Assembly: GCF_029870595.1 (NCBI RefSeq)
Contig: NZ_JAPDIR010000001.1
Location: forward strand, 434,001 to 498,000
Direction of reading: 5' to 3'
Source: Sphingomonas sp. CBMAI 2297
GTDB lineage: Bacteria; Pseudomonadota; Alphaproteobacteria; Sphingomonadales; Sphingomonadaceae
Length of the DNA stretch: 64,000 bases
Position numbers and translations under genes: made by a program. Positions 19,699 through 27,918 of this stretch are shown here, in pieces. Positions within the stretch are counted from its first letter, which is position 1. Each line of letters starts with the position of its first letter. The notes under the pieces were generated by a model. It was not told the origin of the DNA. It worked only from the letters and a program-made list of their open reading frames with translations, and ran no database searches.

Positions 19699-20688
19699 AT
19701 GACCGCCTATTCGCTGCTCGACCTCGTGCCCATCGTCCAGGGCGGAAATGCCGCCCAGGCGCTTGCCAATGCCGCCGATCTCGCCGCCCATGTCGAGGGG
19801 CTCGGCTATACCCGCTACTGGGTGGCCGAGCATCACGGGATGGACGGGATCGCCAGCGCCGCGACCGCGGTGGTGATCGCGCATGTCGGCCAGGCGACTT
19901 CGACGATCCGCATCGGCGCGGGCGGGATCATGCTGCCCAATCATGCGCCGCTGCAGGTGGCCGAGCAGTTCGGCACGCTGGACGCGCTCTTCCCCGGCCG
20001 CGTCGATCTCGGCCTTGGCCGCGCGCCGGGATCGGACCAGCGCGTCTCCGCCGCGATTCGCCGGGGGCTGGACAGCGACGGCAGTGAATTCCCGCGCGAC
20101 GTGGCGGAGCTGCAGAGCTATTTCGCCGATGACGGCCGCACCGGCATCCGCGCCACGCCGGGGGCGGGGGCGAAGGTGGATATCTGGATCCTCGGCTCCA
20201 GCCTGTTCGGCGCCCAGCTCGCGGCGATGCTGGGGCTGCCCTATGCCTTTGCCTCGCATTTCGCGCCCGGCCTGCTCGACGAGGCGATGGACATGTATCG
20301 CCGCAACTTCCGCCCTTCGGCGGCGCTGGAGAAGCCGCATCTGATGCTGGGCTTCAACGTGTTCGCCGCCGATACCGATGCGGAGGCGGAATATCTCGCC
20401 AGCTCGCAGCAACAGGCCTTTGTCGCGATCCGGACCACCGGCAAGGGCATCCAGCTGCCGCCGCCGGTGCAGGGCTATCGCGAGAGCCTGGGCGGGCATG
20501 GCAATGCGATGCTCGATCAGGTGCTGTCGGCCAGCGCGATCGGCGGGCCGGACAAGGTGCGCGCGCAACTCGCCGCCTTCATTGCCCGTACCGGCGCCGA
20601 CGAGCTGATGCTCACCAGCGCGATGTTCGATCACCAGGCCCGCAGGAAGAGCCTGTCGCTCGCCGCCGAGGCGATGCGGGGGCTGTGA
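19699..20688 (+). CDS. LLM-class flavin-dependent oxidoreductase
   Basis: A 329-residue TIM-barrel flavoprotein of the bacterial luciferase-like family, group 1. [20 protein letters not shown] opens the barrel, [18 protein letters not shown] contains the family's conserved WVAEHH, and [20 protein letters not shown] plus DLGLGRAPG follow. Members oxidise organic substrates with reduced FMN supplied by a separate reductase. The substrate is unknown. ATG 19699 fits the family N-terminus; an ATG at 19630 would add 23 basic residues and is less likely. Confidence 0.88.
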   Translation: MTAYSLLDLVPIVQGGNAAQALANAADLAAHVEGLGYTRYWVAEHHGMDGIASAATAVVIAHVGQATSTIRIGAGGIMLPNHAPLQVAEQFGTLDALFPGRVDLGLGRAPGSDQRVSAAIRRGLDSDGSEFPRDVAELQSYFADDGRTGIRATPGAGAKVDIWILGSSLFGAQLAAMLGLPYAFASHFAPGLLDEAMDMYRRNFRPSAALEKPHLMLGFNVFAADTDAEAEYLASSQQQAFVAIRTTGKGIQLPPPVQGYRESLGGHGNAMLDQVLSASAIGGPDKVRAQLAAFIARTGADELMLTSAMFDHQARRKSLSLAAEAMRGL

Positions 20689-20739
20689 TCCCCGATATTC
20701 GCCGCCTGGTGTGGTGGCTCTGGTTGTGGGGCGCTAACC

Positions 20740-21261
20740 TCACGCCTGCCGGTCGATCACCCGGCCGGTCGCCGGGCCGCCACTGCCGTTCGTCCGAGCG
20801 TTGCCGCCATAAGTGGCCGAGCCTGACGCGGCGGCGTCGCGCAGCTTCTGGAGGAAGGCCGTCATCGCGTCGAGCTGGCGCGCTGCGGCTTCGCTGATCG
20901 GCGTGCCGGCCTCGTCGCCGGCGCGATCGCCGGCCGATGGCGGCGGGCCGCCGGAACCGCTATCGGGCCCCTGGGCGAAGAAGCGCCTCAGCTCGGCCGC
21001 CTGGCCGTCGCTGAGCGCGCCGCTTTTCGCCTGCGCGTCGATCAACCCGTCGATCCGGCGCTTCATGTCGCCCGGGTTGCCGCCGGCACCATCGGAGGCG
21101 GGGCCCGCCGAGGCGAGGCTGGAATCGATCGCGTCGAGCGCGCCACGCAGCGCATCGCGGTCGTCGGCGCTGATCGCGCCGGCCGAAGCCGCCGCCGCGA
21201 TCCGTGCGTCCAGCCGGGCGCGCGGATCCATCCGCTGCGGTGTCGAGGAAATGGAAGTCAT
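20740..21261 (-). CDS. Hypothetical Ala/Gly-rich helical protein with an internal repeat
   Basis: I do not recognise this 173-residue protein. It has no signal peptide or membrane segment. Two stretches look duplicated: RLDARIAAAASAGAISADDR (about 16-35) and RRIDGLIDAQAKSGALSDGQ (about 68-87), each with the pattern R-I/L-D-x-x-I-x-A followed by GAI/LS. A Gly/Pro/Ser-rich linker precedes a last helix (LDAMTAFLQKLRDAAA). A TATAAT box lies on the - strand at 21333-21338, about 70 nt upstream, in an AT-rich patch that contrasts with the surroundings. Confidence 0.62.
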   Translation of the reverse strand: MTSISSTPQRMDPRARLDARIAAAASAGAISADDRDALRGALDAIDSSLASAGPASDGAGGNPGDMKRRIDGLIDAQAKSGALSDGQAAELRRFFAQGPDSGSGGPPPSAGDRAGDEAGTPISEAAARQLDAMTAFLQKLRDAAASGSATYGGNARTNGSGGPATGRVIDRQA

Positions 21262-21482
21262 CGCTGATCCTTCGCGTCTGCAATCCCCGCCCGGAGCCTG
21301 GCATACGGAAGCTAATATATTGTAAATAAAGGATTATATCGCTTGGGATCGCGATTGGGCGGCGCCGGCCCCAGAAACCGGCGCCGCCACGTGACCCGAC
21401 GGACAAAAGAGGGCAATCCGCGAGTTCGCGAACGCTTTGCGTCCAGTTCGTCGCAGTCGAATTTCAGTTTGTTGCAATCGCT

Positions 21483-22928
21483 TCAGCTGGCGGCGGGCAG
21501 GCGCAGGCGCACGAGCAGGCCGCCCAGATCCTCGCTTTCCTCGAGGCTGACGGTGCCGTCATAGATCTCGGCGACGTCGCGCACGATGGCGAGGCCCAGG
21601 CCGGTGCCGGGCTTGCCGCTGTCGAGCCGCACGCCGCGATCGAAAATGCGGATACGATCCGCCTCGGGGATGCCGCGGCCGTCGTCCTCGACAAGGATCT
21701 CGACGAACCCGGCCTGGACCCCGGCAGTGATGAACACGCTGCCGCCGCCATATTTGGCGGCGTTCTCGACCAGGTTGCCGAGCAGGTCGTCCAGGTCCTG
21801 CCGCTCGATATGGGCGACCAGGTCCTTCTGCCCGTCAATGTCGATGCGGACATTGGGATAGAGCCGGGCGACGGCGCGCTCGACCGCTTCGATCGACGGC
21901 CAGACCTGGGCGCGGCTGTGCGCCGAGCCGCGGCGGCCGACGGCGCGGGCGCGGGCGAGATGGTGGTCGATCTGCCGGCGCATCGTGCGCGCCTCGCGGA
22001 TCACTGCCTGGGCGAGATCGGGCTGGCCGGCGGCCGCGGCGTTCATGATCACGCTCAGCGGCGTCTTCAGCGCATGGGCGAGGTTGCCGGCGTGGCGCCG
22101 CGCTTCCTCGGCCTGGCGGTCGTTATGCTCGACCAGCGCGTTGAGCTCCTCGACCATCGGCGCGACTTCGGCGGGCATCGCGCCTTCGACGCGGGTCGAT
22201 TCGCCGGCGCGCAGCCGGGCGATCTCCTGGCGCACCCGGCGCAGCGGCAGCAGCCCGTACCAGGTCTGCAGCGCCACCATGATGATCAGGCCGAGCCCGA
22301 GCAGCACGAAGCTGCGCACCAGGGTGCGGCGCAGCTGGGCGATCTGCCCGTCCAGCGTCTCGCGGCTCTGCGCCACCTGGAAGCGCCAGCGCACGTTCGA
22401 TCCCGGCAGCACCGCGTCGCGCTCGGCGACGCGCAGCAGCTGGCCGGGAAGCTGGCGGCTGTCATAGACATGGACGTTGGTGTCGCTGTGCTGCTGGTCG
22501 ACCTTCAGCTTCTGGTCCCAGAGCGAGCGCGACGGAAAGGCTTCATGGCCCCTGCCGCTGATCTGCCAATAGGCGCCGGAATTATATTCGAGGAAGCGCT
22601 GGTCGGCGAGCTCGCGATTGAGCATCACGTCGCCATTCTGGTCGAGCTCGGCGGAGAAGATCATCGCCTTGAGCAGATAGTCGAGCTGGTCGTCGAAATT
22701 CTTGGTGACGGTGGTCACCAGCACCCGGTCGAGCGCAATGCCGCCGCCGACGAGCAGCAGCATGATCCAGGCGGTCGCGACCAGCAGCATGCGCCGGCTG
22801 ACTGACCCGGTGGTGCGCACATAGTGGCGCGGCGGCACTTCGCCCGGCGCGACGGGCTCCGGCTCGGTGAGGGGCCGACCGAACAGGCGCCGGCGCAGCC
22901 CGCCTAGAGTCTGGGCGAGCCGTGCCAT
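21483..22928 (-). CDS. Sensor histidine kinase (FeuQ/PhoQ-like)
   Basis: A 481-residue inner-membrane kinase. The first transmembrane helix is at about 48-67, a periplasmic sensor domain spans ~70-205, and the second helix is at about 206-222. A HAMP-like segment leads to the phospho-accepting His285 in GNLAHALKTPLSV. The ATP-binding domain has NLVENAAKYGGG (N box), EDDGRGIP (G1) and GTGLGLAIVRDV (G2). It follows the response regulator with 4 nt between them, so both come from one message. The order PepSY protein, regulator, kinase recalls FeuN-FeuP-FeuQ of rhizobia. The stimulus is unknown. Confidence 0.87.
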   Translation of the reverse strand: MARLAQTLGGLRRRLFGRPLTEPEPVAPGEVPPRHYVRTTGSVSRRMLLVATAWIMLLLVGGGIALDRVLVTTVTKNFDDQLDYLLKAMIFSAELDQNGDVMLNRELADQRFLEYNSGAYWQISGRGHEAFPSRSLWDQKLKVDQQHSDTNVHVYDSRQLPGQLLRVAERDAVLPGSNVRWRFQVAQSRETLDGQIAQLRRTLVRSFVLLGLGLIIMVALQTWYGLLPLRRVRQEIARLRAGESTRVEGAMPAEVAPMVEELNALVEHNDRQAEEARRHAGNLAHALKTPLSVIMNAAAAGQPDLAQAVIREARTMRRQIDHHLARARAVGRRGSAHSRAQVWPSIEAVERAVARLYPNVRIDIDGQKDLVAHIERQDLDDLLGNLVENAAKYGGGSVFITAGVQAGFVEILVEDDGRGIPEADRIRIFDRGVRLDSGKPGTGLGLAIVRDVAEIYDGTVSLEESEDLGGLLVRLRLPAAS

Positions 22929-22932
22929 CCGC

Positions 22933-23601
22933 TCAGGCGTCGGCCGGCTCTTCCAGGCTGTAGCCCAGGCCGCGGATGGTGGTGATCACATCGGCGCCCA
23001 GCTTCTTGCGGATGCGCGTGACGAAGACTTCGATCGTGTTCGAATCGCGATCGAAATCCTGGTCGTAGATATGCTCGATCAGCTCGGTGCGGCTCACCAC
23101 CTTGCCCTTGTGGTGGAGGAGATAGCTGAGCAGCTTATATTCCTGGGCGGTCAGCTTCACCGGCTCGCCGCCGCGGGTGACCTTGCCCGAGCGGGTGTCG
23201 AGCCGGATGTCGCCGGCGGTCAGCTCGGCCGAGGCATTGCCCGAGGCGCGGCGGATCAGGGCGCGCAGCCGGGCGATCAGCTCCTCGGTCTGGAACGGCT
23301 TGGCGACATAATCGTCGGCGCCGGCATCGAGGCCCGCCACCTTGTCCGACCAGCTGTCGCGCGCGGTGAGCACCAGGACCGGGGTGGTCTTGCCTTCCTT
23401 GCGCCAGCGGTCGAGCACCGTCAGCCCGTCGATCTCGGGCAGGCCGAGATCGAGGATGATCGCGTCATATTGCTCGTTGGAGCCGAGATAGAGGCCTTCC
23501 TCGCCATCGGTGGCGAGATCCACCGCATAGCCCGCGCCTTCCAGCGCATTGCGGAGCTGCTGCCCCAGGTTCGGCTCATCCTCGACGATCAGCAGTCGCA
23601 T
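22933..23601 (-). CDS. OmpR-family response regulator (FeuP-like)
   Basis: A 222-residue two-component regulator. The receiver has Asp51 (AIILDLGLPEIDG), Thr in LVLTARD and Lys in YVAKPF. The C-terminal winged helix has LTAQEYKLLSYLLHHKGKVV and SRTELIEHIYDQDFDRDSNT, which resemble FeuP-type regulators. It is encoded between the PepSY protein and the kinase on the - strand, with gaps of 20 and 4 nt. Confidence 0.92.
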   Translation of the reverse strand: MRLLIVEDEPNLGQQLRNALEGAGYAVDLATDGEEGLYLGSNEQYDAIILDLGLPEIDGLTVLDRWRKEGKTTPVLVLTARDSWSDKVAGLDAGADDYVAKPFQTEELIARLRALIRRASGNASAELTAGDIRLDTRSGKVTRGGEPVKLTAQEYKLLSYLLHHKGKVVSRTELIEHIYDQDFDRDSNTIEVFVTRIRKKLGADVITTIRGLGYSLEEPADA

Positions 23602-23621
23602 GTCATTCCCCTCGCCGGGCC

Positions 23622-23933
23622 CTAATCGCCCGTTTTGCGGACGATCGCGCCGGACCGGCCATCGACGTCCACCCAGATCACCGATCCATTGCGCAGGAAC
23701 TTCAGCGTGTAAACTTCCGTTGCGGGATCATAGTCGAAACCGAGATATTGGGCCCCGGGCAGCCGCGGCACCACGCGCCGCTCGATCTCGCGTACCGAGA
23801 GCGGCGGCCCGGCCTGGCGGCGGGGCGAGCGGCCGTCCGAATCCTGGTGCCCGTCCGGCCGCGCAGCCGCGGCCCCGGCGGGCGCGAACGCCGCCAGGCA
23901 GGCGCAAAGGATGGGCGTTACCAACATCTTCAT
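23622..23933 (-). CDS. Small periplasmic PepSY-domain protein
   Basis: About 103 residues. A signal peptide (MKMLVTPILCACLAAFAPAG) is followed by a Gly/Pro/Arg-rich linker and one PepSY-like domain (LSVREIERRVVPRLPGAQYL, then YTLKFLRNGSVIWVDVDGRS). Such proteins often sit before a two-component pair and modulate the kinase sensor in the periplasm. The start could be ATG 23945, 23933 or 23927, and none has a clear ribosome site. The 20-nt gap to the response regulator suggests one operon. Confidence 0.75.
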   Translation of the reverse strand: MKMLVTPILCACLAAFAPAGAAAARPDGHQDSDGRSPRRQAGPPLSVREIERRVVPRLPGAQYLGFDYDPATEVYTLKFLRNGSVIWVDVDGRSGAIVRKTGD

Positions 23934-24038
23934 GGCAGATGGCATAGGGTCCGGGCATTGAATAGCCCCTGAACGCGCGCTTCAGCCGGCGGTAACTTGC
24001 CGGGCGGGCTCGCCACCCCTAGGTGGAGCCCATTGCGA

Positions 24039-24116
24039 CGGCACCGGCCCACTCCCCACCCGGCCACCCATGGGATATTAACGTTGGGCGGCCGGGTGGG
24101 GAGTGGGCCGGTGCCG
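24039..24116. repeat. Long palindromic element, copy 1
   Basis: Two perfectly complementary 27-nt arms (24039-24065 and 24090-24116; inner part CACCCGGCC / GGCCGGGTG) enclose a 24-nt centre containing CCCATGGGATATTAACGTTG. The element ends 18 nt before the ABC-F start codon. A second copy with a similar centre but different outer stem is at 39178-39261. Confidence 0.8.
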
Positions 24117-24134
24117 CAACCGATCAAAGGCACC

Positions 24135-25925
24135 ATGGCTGCACCTGTCCTCGCTTATGAAAATCTCGGTCTCGTCCAGGGCCATGGCTGGCTGTTCCGC
24201 GGACTGAACCTCTATGTCGGCGAGCGCGACCGGCTGGCGCTGATCGGCCGCAACGGCGCGGGCAAGACGACCCTGCTCAAGCTGATCGCCGGCAGCATCG
24301 ACGGCGACGAGGGCCGCCGCACCATCGTGCCGGGCACCCGGGCCGTGCTGCTCGAGCAGGAGCCGCGGATGGAGGGCTGCGCGACTCTGCTCGACTATGT
24401 GCTCTCGGGCAGCGACGCGCCGCCCCGGCACGAGGCGGAGGCCATCGCCGACCAGCTCGGCATCGACCTGGGCCGCGAGGCGAAGACCGCCTCGGGCGGC
24501 GAGCGCCGCCGCGCGGCGATCGCGCGGGCATTGGCGCAGAACCCCGATGTGCTGCTGCTCGACGAGCCGACCAACCATCTCGACCTCGCCGCGATCGAGT
24601 GGCTGGAGGACTGGCTGAGCCGCTTCACCGGCGCGTTCATCGTGATCAGCCATGACCGTACCTTCCTCACGCGCCTCACCCGCTCGACCCTGTGGCTCGA
24701 CCGCGGCACGATTCGCCGCGCCGAGGTGGGCTTTGGCGGGTTCGAGGCCTGGACCGACCAAGTCTATGCCGAGGAGGAGCGCAACGCCCAGCGGCTCGAC
24801 GCCAAGCTCAAGATCGAGGAGCATTGGCTCCAGCGCGGCGTCACCGGCCGGCGCCGGCGCAACCAGGGCCGCCTCGAGAAGCTCAAGGAAATGCGCGCCA
24901 CCCGCGCCGCGATGATGGGGCCGCAGGGCGCCGCCAAGCTCGTCACCGCCGCCGACGACAGCAACACCAAGGTGGTGATCGACGCCAAGCACGTCACCAA
25001 GCGCTTCGGCGCCGGGGACGATCAGCGCACGATCATCAAGGACCTGACCTTCCGCGTCACCAAGGGCGACCGGATCGGCATCGTCGGCGCCAATGGCGCG
25101 GGCAAGTCGACCCTGCTCAAGCTCCTGACCGGCGAGATCCAGCCCGACGAAGGCACGGTCAAGCTCTCCAACACGCTGAACGGCGTGATCATCGACCAGC
25201 AGCGCAGCCTGATGGACCCCGCCAAGTCGGTGCGCGACGTGCTGGCGGACGGCGGCGACTGGATCGAGGTGCTGGGCGTGAAGAAGCATGTCCATGGCTA
25301 TCTCAAGGAGTTCCTGTTCGACCCCTCGATCGCCGAGGCCAGGATCGCCACGCTTTCGGGCGGCGAGCGTTCGCGCCTGCTGCTGGCGCGCGAGTTCGCC
25401 CGCCATTCCAACCTGCTGGTGCTCGACGAGCCGACCAACGACCTCGACCTCGAGACGCTGGACCTGCTCCAGGAAGTGATCGCCGATTATGAGGGCACGG
25501 TGCTGATCGTCAGCCACGACCGCGACTTTCTCGATCGCACGGTGACGGTGACGCTCGGGCTCGACGGATCGGGCATGGTCGACGTCGTGGTCGGCGGCTA
25601 TGCCGATTGGGAGGCCAAGCGCCGGCCCAGGCAGGAGGCGAGAAAGGCCGCGCCAAGGGCCGCGCCGGCGGCCGAAGCGCCGAAAAAGGCGACCAAGCTC
25701 AGCTACAAGGACCAGCGCGACTACGACCTGTTGCCCAAGCGGATCGAGGAGATCGAGGCGCAGATCGCCCGGGACGAGACCGCGCTGGCCGATCCGGACC
25801 TCTATGCCAGGGATCCGGGCAGATTCTCGAAGCTGAGCGACGGCATCTCGAAGCTGCGCGACGAGAAGGATGCGGCGGAGATGCGCTGGCTGGAGCTGGC
25901 GGAGATGGTCGAGACGCTGGGCTGA
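24135..25925 (+). CDS. uup: ABC-F family ATPase, Uup-like
   Basis: A 596-residue soluble protein with two ABC domains and no membrane segment. Domain 1 has GRNGAGKTTLLKL, SGGERRR and LLLDEPTNHLDL. Domain 2 has GANGAGKSTLLKLL, LSGGERSRLLLAREF and LVLDEPTNDLDLETL. The C-terminal ~90 residues are a coiled coil (SYKDQRDYDLLPKRIEEIEA), which is the Uup C-terminal domain and separates it from EttA. ABC-F proteins act on ribosomes; Uup also influences transposon excision and branched DNA. AAAGG precedes the ATG. The palindromic element stands directly upstream. Confidence 0.9.
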   Translation: MAAPVLAYENLGLVQGHGWLFRGLNLYVGERDRLALIGRNGAGKTTLLKLIAGSIDGDEGRRTIVPGTRAVLLEQEPRMEGCATLLDYVLSGSDAPPRHEAEAIADQLGIDLGREAKTASGGERRRAAIARALAQNPDVLLLDEPTNHLDLAAIEWLEDWLSRFTGAFIVISHDRTFLTRLTRSTLWLDRGTIRRAEVGFGGFEAWTDQVYAEEERNAQRLDAKLKIEEHWLQRGVTGRRRRNQGRLEKLKEMRATRAAMMGPQGAAKLVTAADDSNTKVVIDAKHVTKRFGAGDDQRTIIKDLTFRVTKGDRIGIVGANGAGKSTLLKLLTGEIQPDEGTVKLSNTLNGVIIDQQRSLMDPAKSVRDVLADGGDWIEVLGVKKHVHGYLKEFLFDPSIAEARIATLSGGERSRLLLAREFARHSNLLVLDEPTNDLDLETLDLLQEVIADYEGTVLIVSHDRDFLDRTVTVTLGLDGSGMVDVVVGGYADWEAKRRPRQEARKAAPRAAPAAEAPKKATKLSYKDQRDYDLLPKRIEEIEAQIARDETALADPDLYARDPGRFSKLSDGISKLRDEKDAAEMRWLELAEMVETLG

Positions 25926-25958
25926 GCCGGAACGCGTCCGGACTTCGCCATTCCTGCC

Positions 25959-25992
25959 GCCGGATTATTTGAGCGGCCGGATTATTTGAGCG
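25959..25992. repeat. Exact 17-bp tandem duplication
   Basis: GCCGGATTATTTGAGCG occurs twice in a row without a spacer. The second copy contains the TAA stop and last codons of the YD-repeat mini-protein gene on the - strand. The first copy carries a further TTA triplet just beyond it. It looks like a recent slippage duplication. Confidence 0.85.
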
Positions 25993-26245
25993 GGATGACC
26001 GTGAAGCCGTTGAGCGGCACGACGAAGGCGCGGCGCACACTTGTCTCGACCTTCACGTTCGTGCGGTTGCCGGCGGGGTCATAGCTGTAGTTCGCCCTGG
26101 TATCGCCCCTGGCGCTGCTTTCGGTCGTCACCTTCACCAGGCGACCGAGCGCATCATATTCATATTTGGTCTGTTCCGGCGCGGTCTGCGCAATGGCCGG
26201 CATAGAAAGTACGAACGGAATCACGGAAATAAGTTCACGTCTCAT
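25982..26245 (-). CDS. Small secreted protein with RHS/YD repeats
   Basis: An 87-residue exported protein. A signal peptide (MRRELISVIPFVLSMPAIAQ) is followed by YEYDALGRLVKVT and YSYDPAGNRTNV, two consecutive YD repeats of the RHS family, and a C-terminal strand ending GFTVIPLK. RHS proteins normally carry dozens of such repeats as a cage around a toxin, whereas this one is a single mini-unit. ATG 26245 is chosen because it begins the signal peptide. Its stop lies within the 17-bp duplication. The function is unknown; a relic of a larger gene is possible, but the signal peptide argues for a complete small protein. Confidence 0.72.
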   Translation of the reverse strand: MRRELISVIPFVLSMPAIAQTAPEQTKYEYDALGRLVKVTTESSARGDTRANYSYDPAGNRTNVKVETSVRRAFVVPLNGFTVIPLK

Positions 26246-26445
26246 GGCATATCCGTGATCTGTGATGGAATTTACCTCTTGCGGGCCAATGTCCGACATG
26301 GCCGGCGATAATCAAGTGTGAAAAATGCATCCGGGAATGTCCGGGGGGTTGCATCGGAAACGGTGCTTGTTTCTTGCCCGTTGCAATATTTTAAATTGCG
26401 ATAGGGCGTGACGCCAAGCATTCCCCGCACGAATCCTCAAGGCGG

Positions 26446-26790
26446 ATGGGGCTCATGAAAATCATCGCAAAGCTGCTCGCACTTTCGACAACACTCGTCC
26501 TCGGGCTGAGCGGCGCCTCCGCCTCCGACCAGTCCGCCGGCCTCGTGACATCGGTCCAGCAGACCGGCAGCCGGTTCTTCTTCTACACCACGGGCGCGCG
26601 AACCGCGCGGCCGGGATGCGATTGCTGCGGTCGCTGGGAAATCGATCCGTCGACCAATGCGGGCCAGTCCCAGGTCGCGATCGTGCTCACGGCATATGCG
26701 ACCCAGCGTCCGGTGGCCGTGGCGGGGACCGGCAGCTGTGTCGGTGGCGCGAACGATACCGAAGGCGTCAACCTGCTTATCGCCAACTGA
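26446..26790 (+). CDS. Small secreted Cys-containing hypothetical protein
   Basis: A 114-residue protein I cannot name. A signal peptide (about MKIIAKLLALSTTLVLGLSG, starting at the second ATG 26455) leads to a mature domain with TGSRFFFYTTGARTARPGCD, CCGRWEID, GQSQVAIVLTAYATQRPVAV and GTGSCVGGANDTEGVNLL. Four cysteines could form disulfides. The pattern recalls small secreted proteins common next to RHS-type genes, but this is inference. It is divergent from the YD-repeat gene across a 200-nt AT-richer gap that holds both promoters. The start may be 26446 or 26455. Confidence 0.7.
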   Translation: MGLMKIIAKLLALSTTLVLGLSGASASDQSAGLVTSVQQTGSRFFFYTTGARTARPGCDCCGRWEIDPSTNAGQSQVAIVLTAYATQRPVAVAGTGSCVGGANDTEGVNLLIAN

Positions 26791-26829
26791 CGCGCGGGGC
26801 GCGCGGGCCGGTCGAGCCGATCCGCCCCT

Positions 26830-27846
26830 TCAGGCCTCCAGCACCACCGTGACCACCGTGCCGTCCGGCCCGGTCTCCGTCGTTGTCGTGCCGCGCGCCT
26901 GCCGGACGAAGCCGTCGATCAGCTTCTGGCCGAGCCCGCCGTCCCTGCGCGGCCGGGCGTTGGCGGGCATGCCGACGCCATCGTCGCGCACCACCAGCTT
27001 CCAGCCCGACGGGATGGCCGCGAATCGCACTTCGATCCGCCCGCTGTCGCGCCCCGCAAAGGCGTGCTTGGCGGCATTGGTGACGAGTTCGTTGACGATC
27101 AGCCCGATCGAGACGGCCCGGTCGCGCGGCATCGCGCCATGGTCGCACGCGCATTCGAGCGTGATCGCCCCGCGCAGGAACAGCGCCTCGGCCAGCGCCG
27201 CGCTCAGCTCGTCGAGATAGACCGCCATGTCGACGGCGCCCGGCGAGGATGCCGCGCCGCGATAGAGGTGCCGGTGGGCCCGCGCGATGCTCTCCACCCG
27301 GGCCAGCGCCGAGGACAGCGCCACCTGGGTCTCCGCGTCCCGCGCGCGGCGGCGCTGCATGTCGAGCAGCGCGGCGACCAGCGTGAAGTTGTTCTTCACC
27401 CGGTGATCGAATTCCTCGAGGAACAGGTCGCGCTCCGATATCTCGCGATCGCGCTCGTCCGAGGCGCGGCGCACGGCGCGGCGGAACAGCTCGGCGATCA
27501 CGATCACCGCCAGATAATTCACTGCGGCGAGCACCAGCCGGGCGGTTTCGTCCGGCGACTTGAGCGCCATCGAGTGCCGCACCGGCAGCACGAAATACCA
27601 GCTGTAGAGCAGCGTGAGCACGCCGGTCAGCAGCCCCGCCTGCCACCGCCCGAACAGCGTCGCCATCAGGATGGCGGGAAAGCCGAGCACGAACGGCCCG
27701 GCGGCGGGGGCGACGCTGTCGATCGCGGTGCGCAGCCCGATGGCCAGCGCGGTGGCGAGCAGCCCCAGGCCCAGCTGCACGATCCATGTGCCGCGCCCGT
27801 TCGGCGCCAGCCGGTCGAGAAGATCGGTTTCGCCTATCCGCCCCAT
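26830..27846 (-). CDS. DUF4118-HisKA_2 sensor histidine kinase
   Basis: A 338-residue membrane kinase. Four hydrophobic segments in residues 20-120 form a DUF4118-type (KdpD-like) membrane domain. A short coiled coil leads to the HisKA_2 box, FDHRVKNNFTLVAALLDMQ (His148). The HATPase domain has IGLIVNELVTNAAKHAF (N box) and RDDGVGMP (G box). No response regulator is adjacent. HisKA_2/HWE kinases in alphaproteobacteria often feed the general stress response through PhyR-type regulators. Confidence 0.85.
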   Translation of the reverse strand: MGRIGETDLLDRLAPNGRGTWIVQLGLGLLATALAIGLRTAIDSVAPAAGPFVLGFPAILMATLFGRWQAGLLTGVLTLLYSWYFVLPVRHSMALKSPDETARLVLAAVNYLAVIVIAELFRRAVRRASDERDREISERDLFLEEFDHRVKNNFTLVAALLDMQRRRARDAETQVALSSALARVESIARAHRHLYRGAASSPGAVDMAVYLDELSAALAEALFLRGAITLECACDHGAMPRDRAVSIGLIVNELVTNAAKHAFAGRDSGRIEVRFAAIPSGWKLVVRDDGVGMPANARPRRDGGLGQKLIDGFVRQARGTTTTETGPDGTVVTVVLEA

Positions 27847-27918
27847 GGCGCGAGGAGGGACTGGCCGCCGACCAGAGTCAAGCGTCCTCGCCGGTCTTTT
27901 TGATCTGGATCAGTGCAA

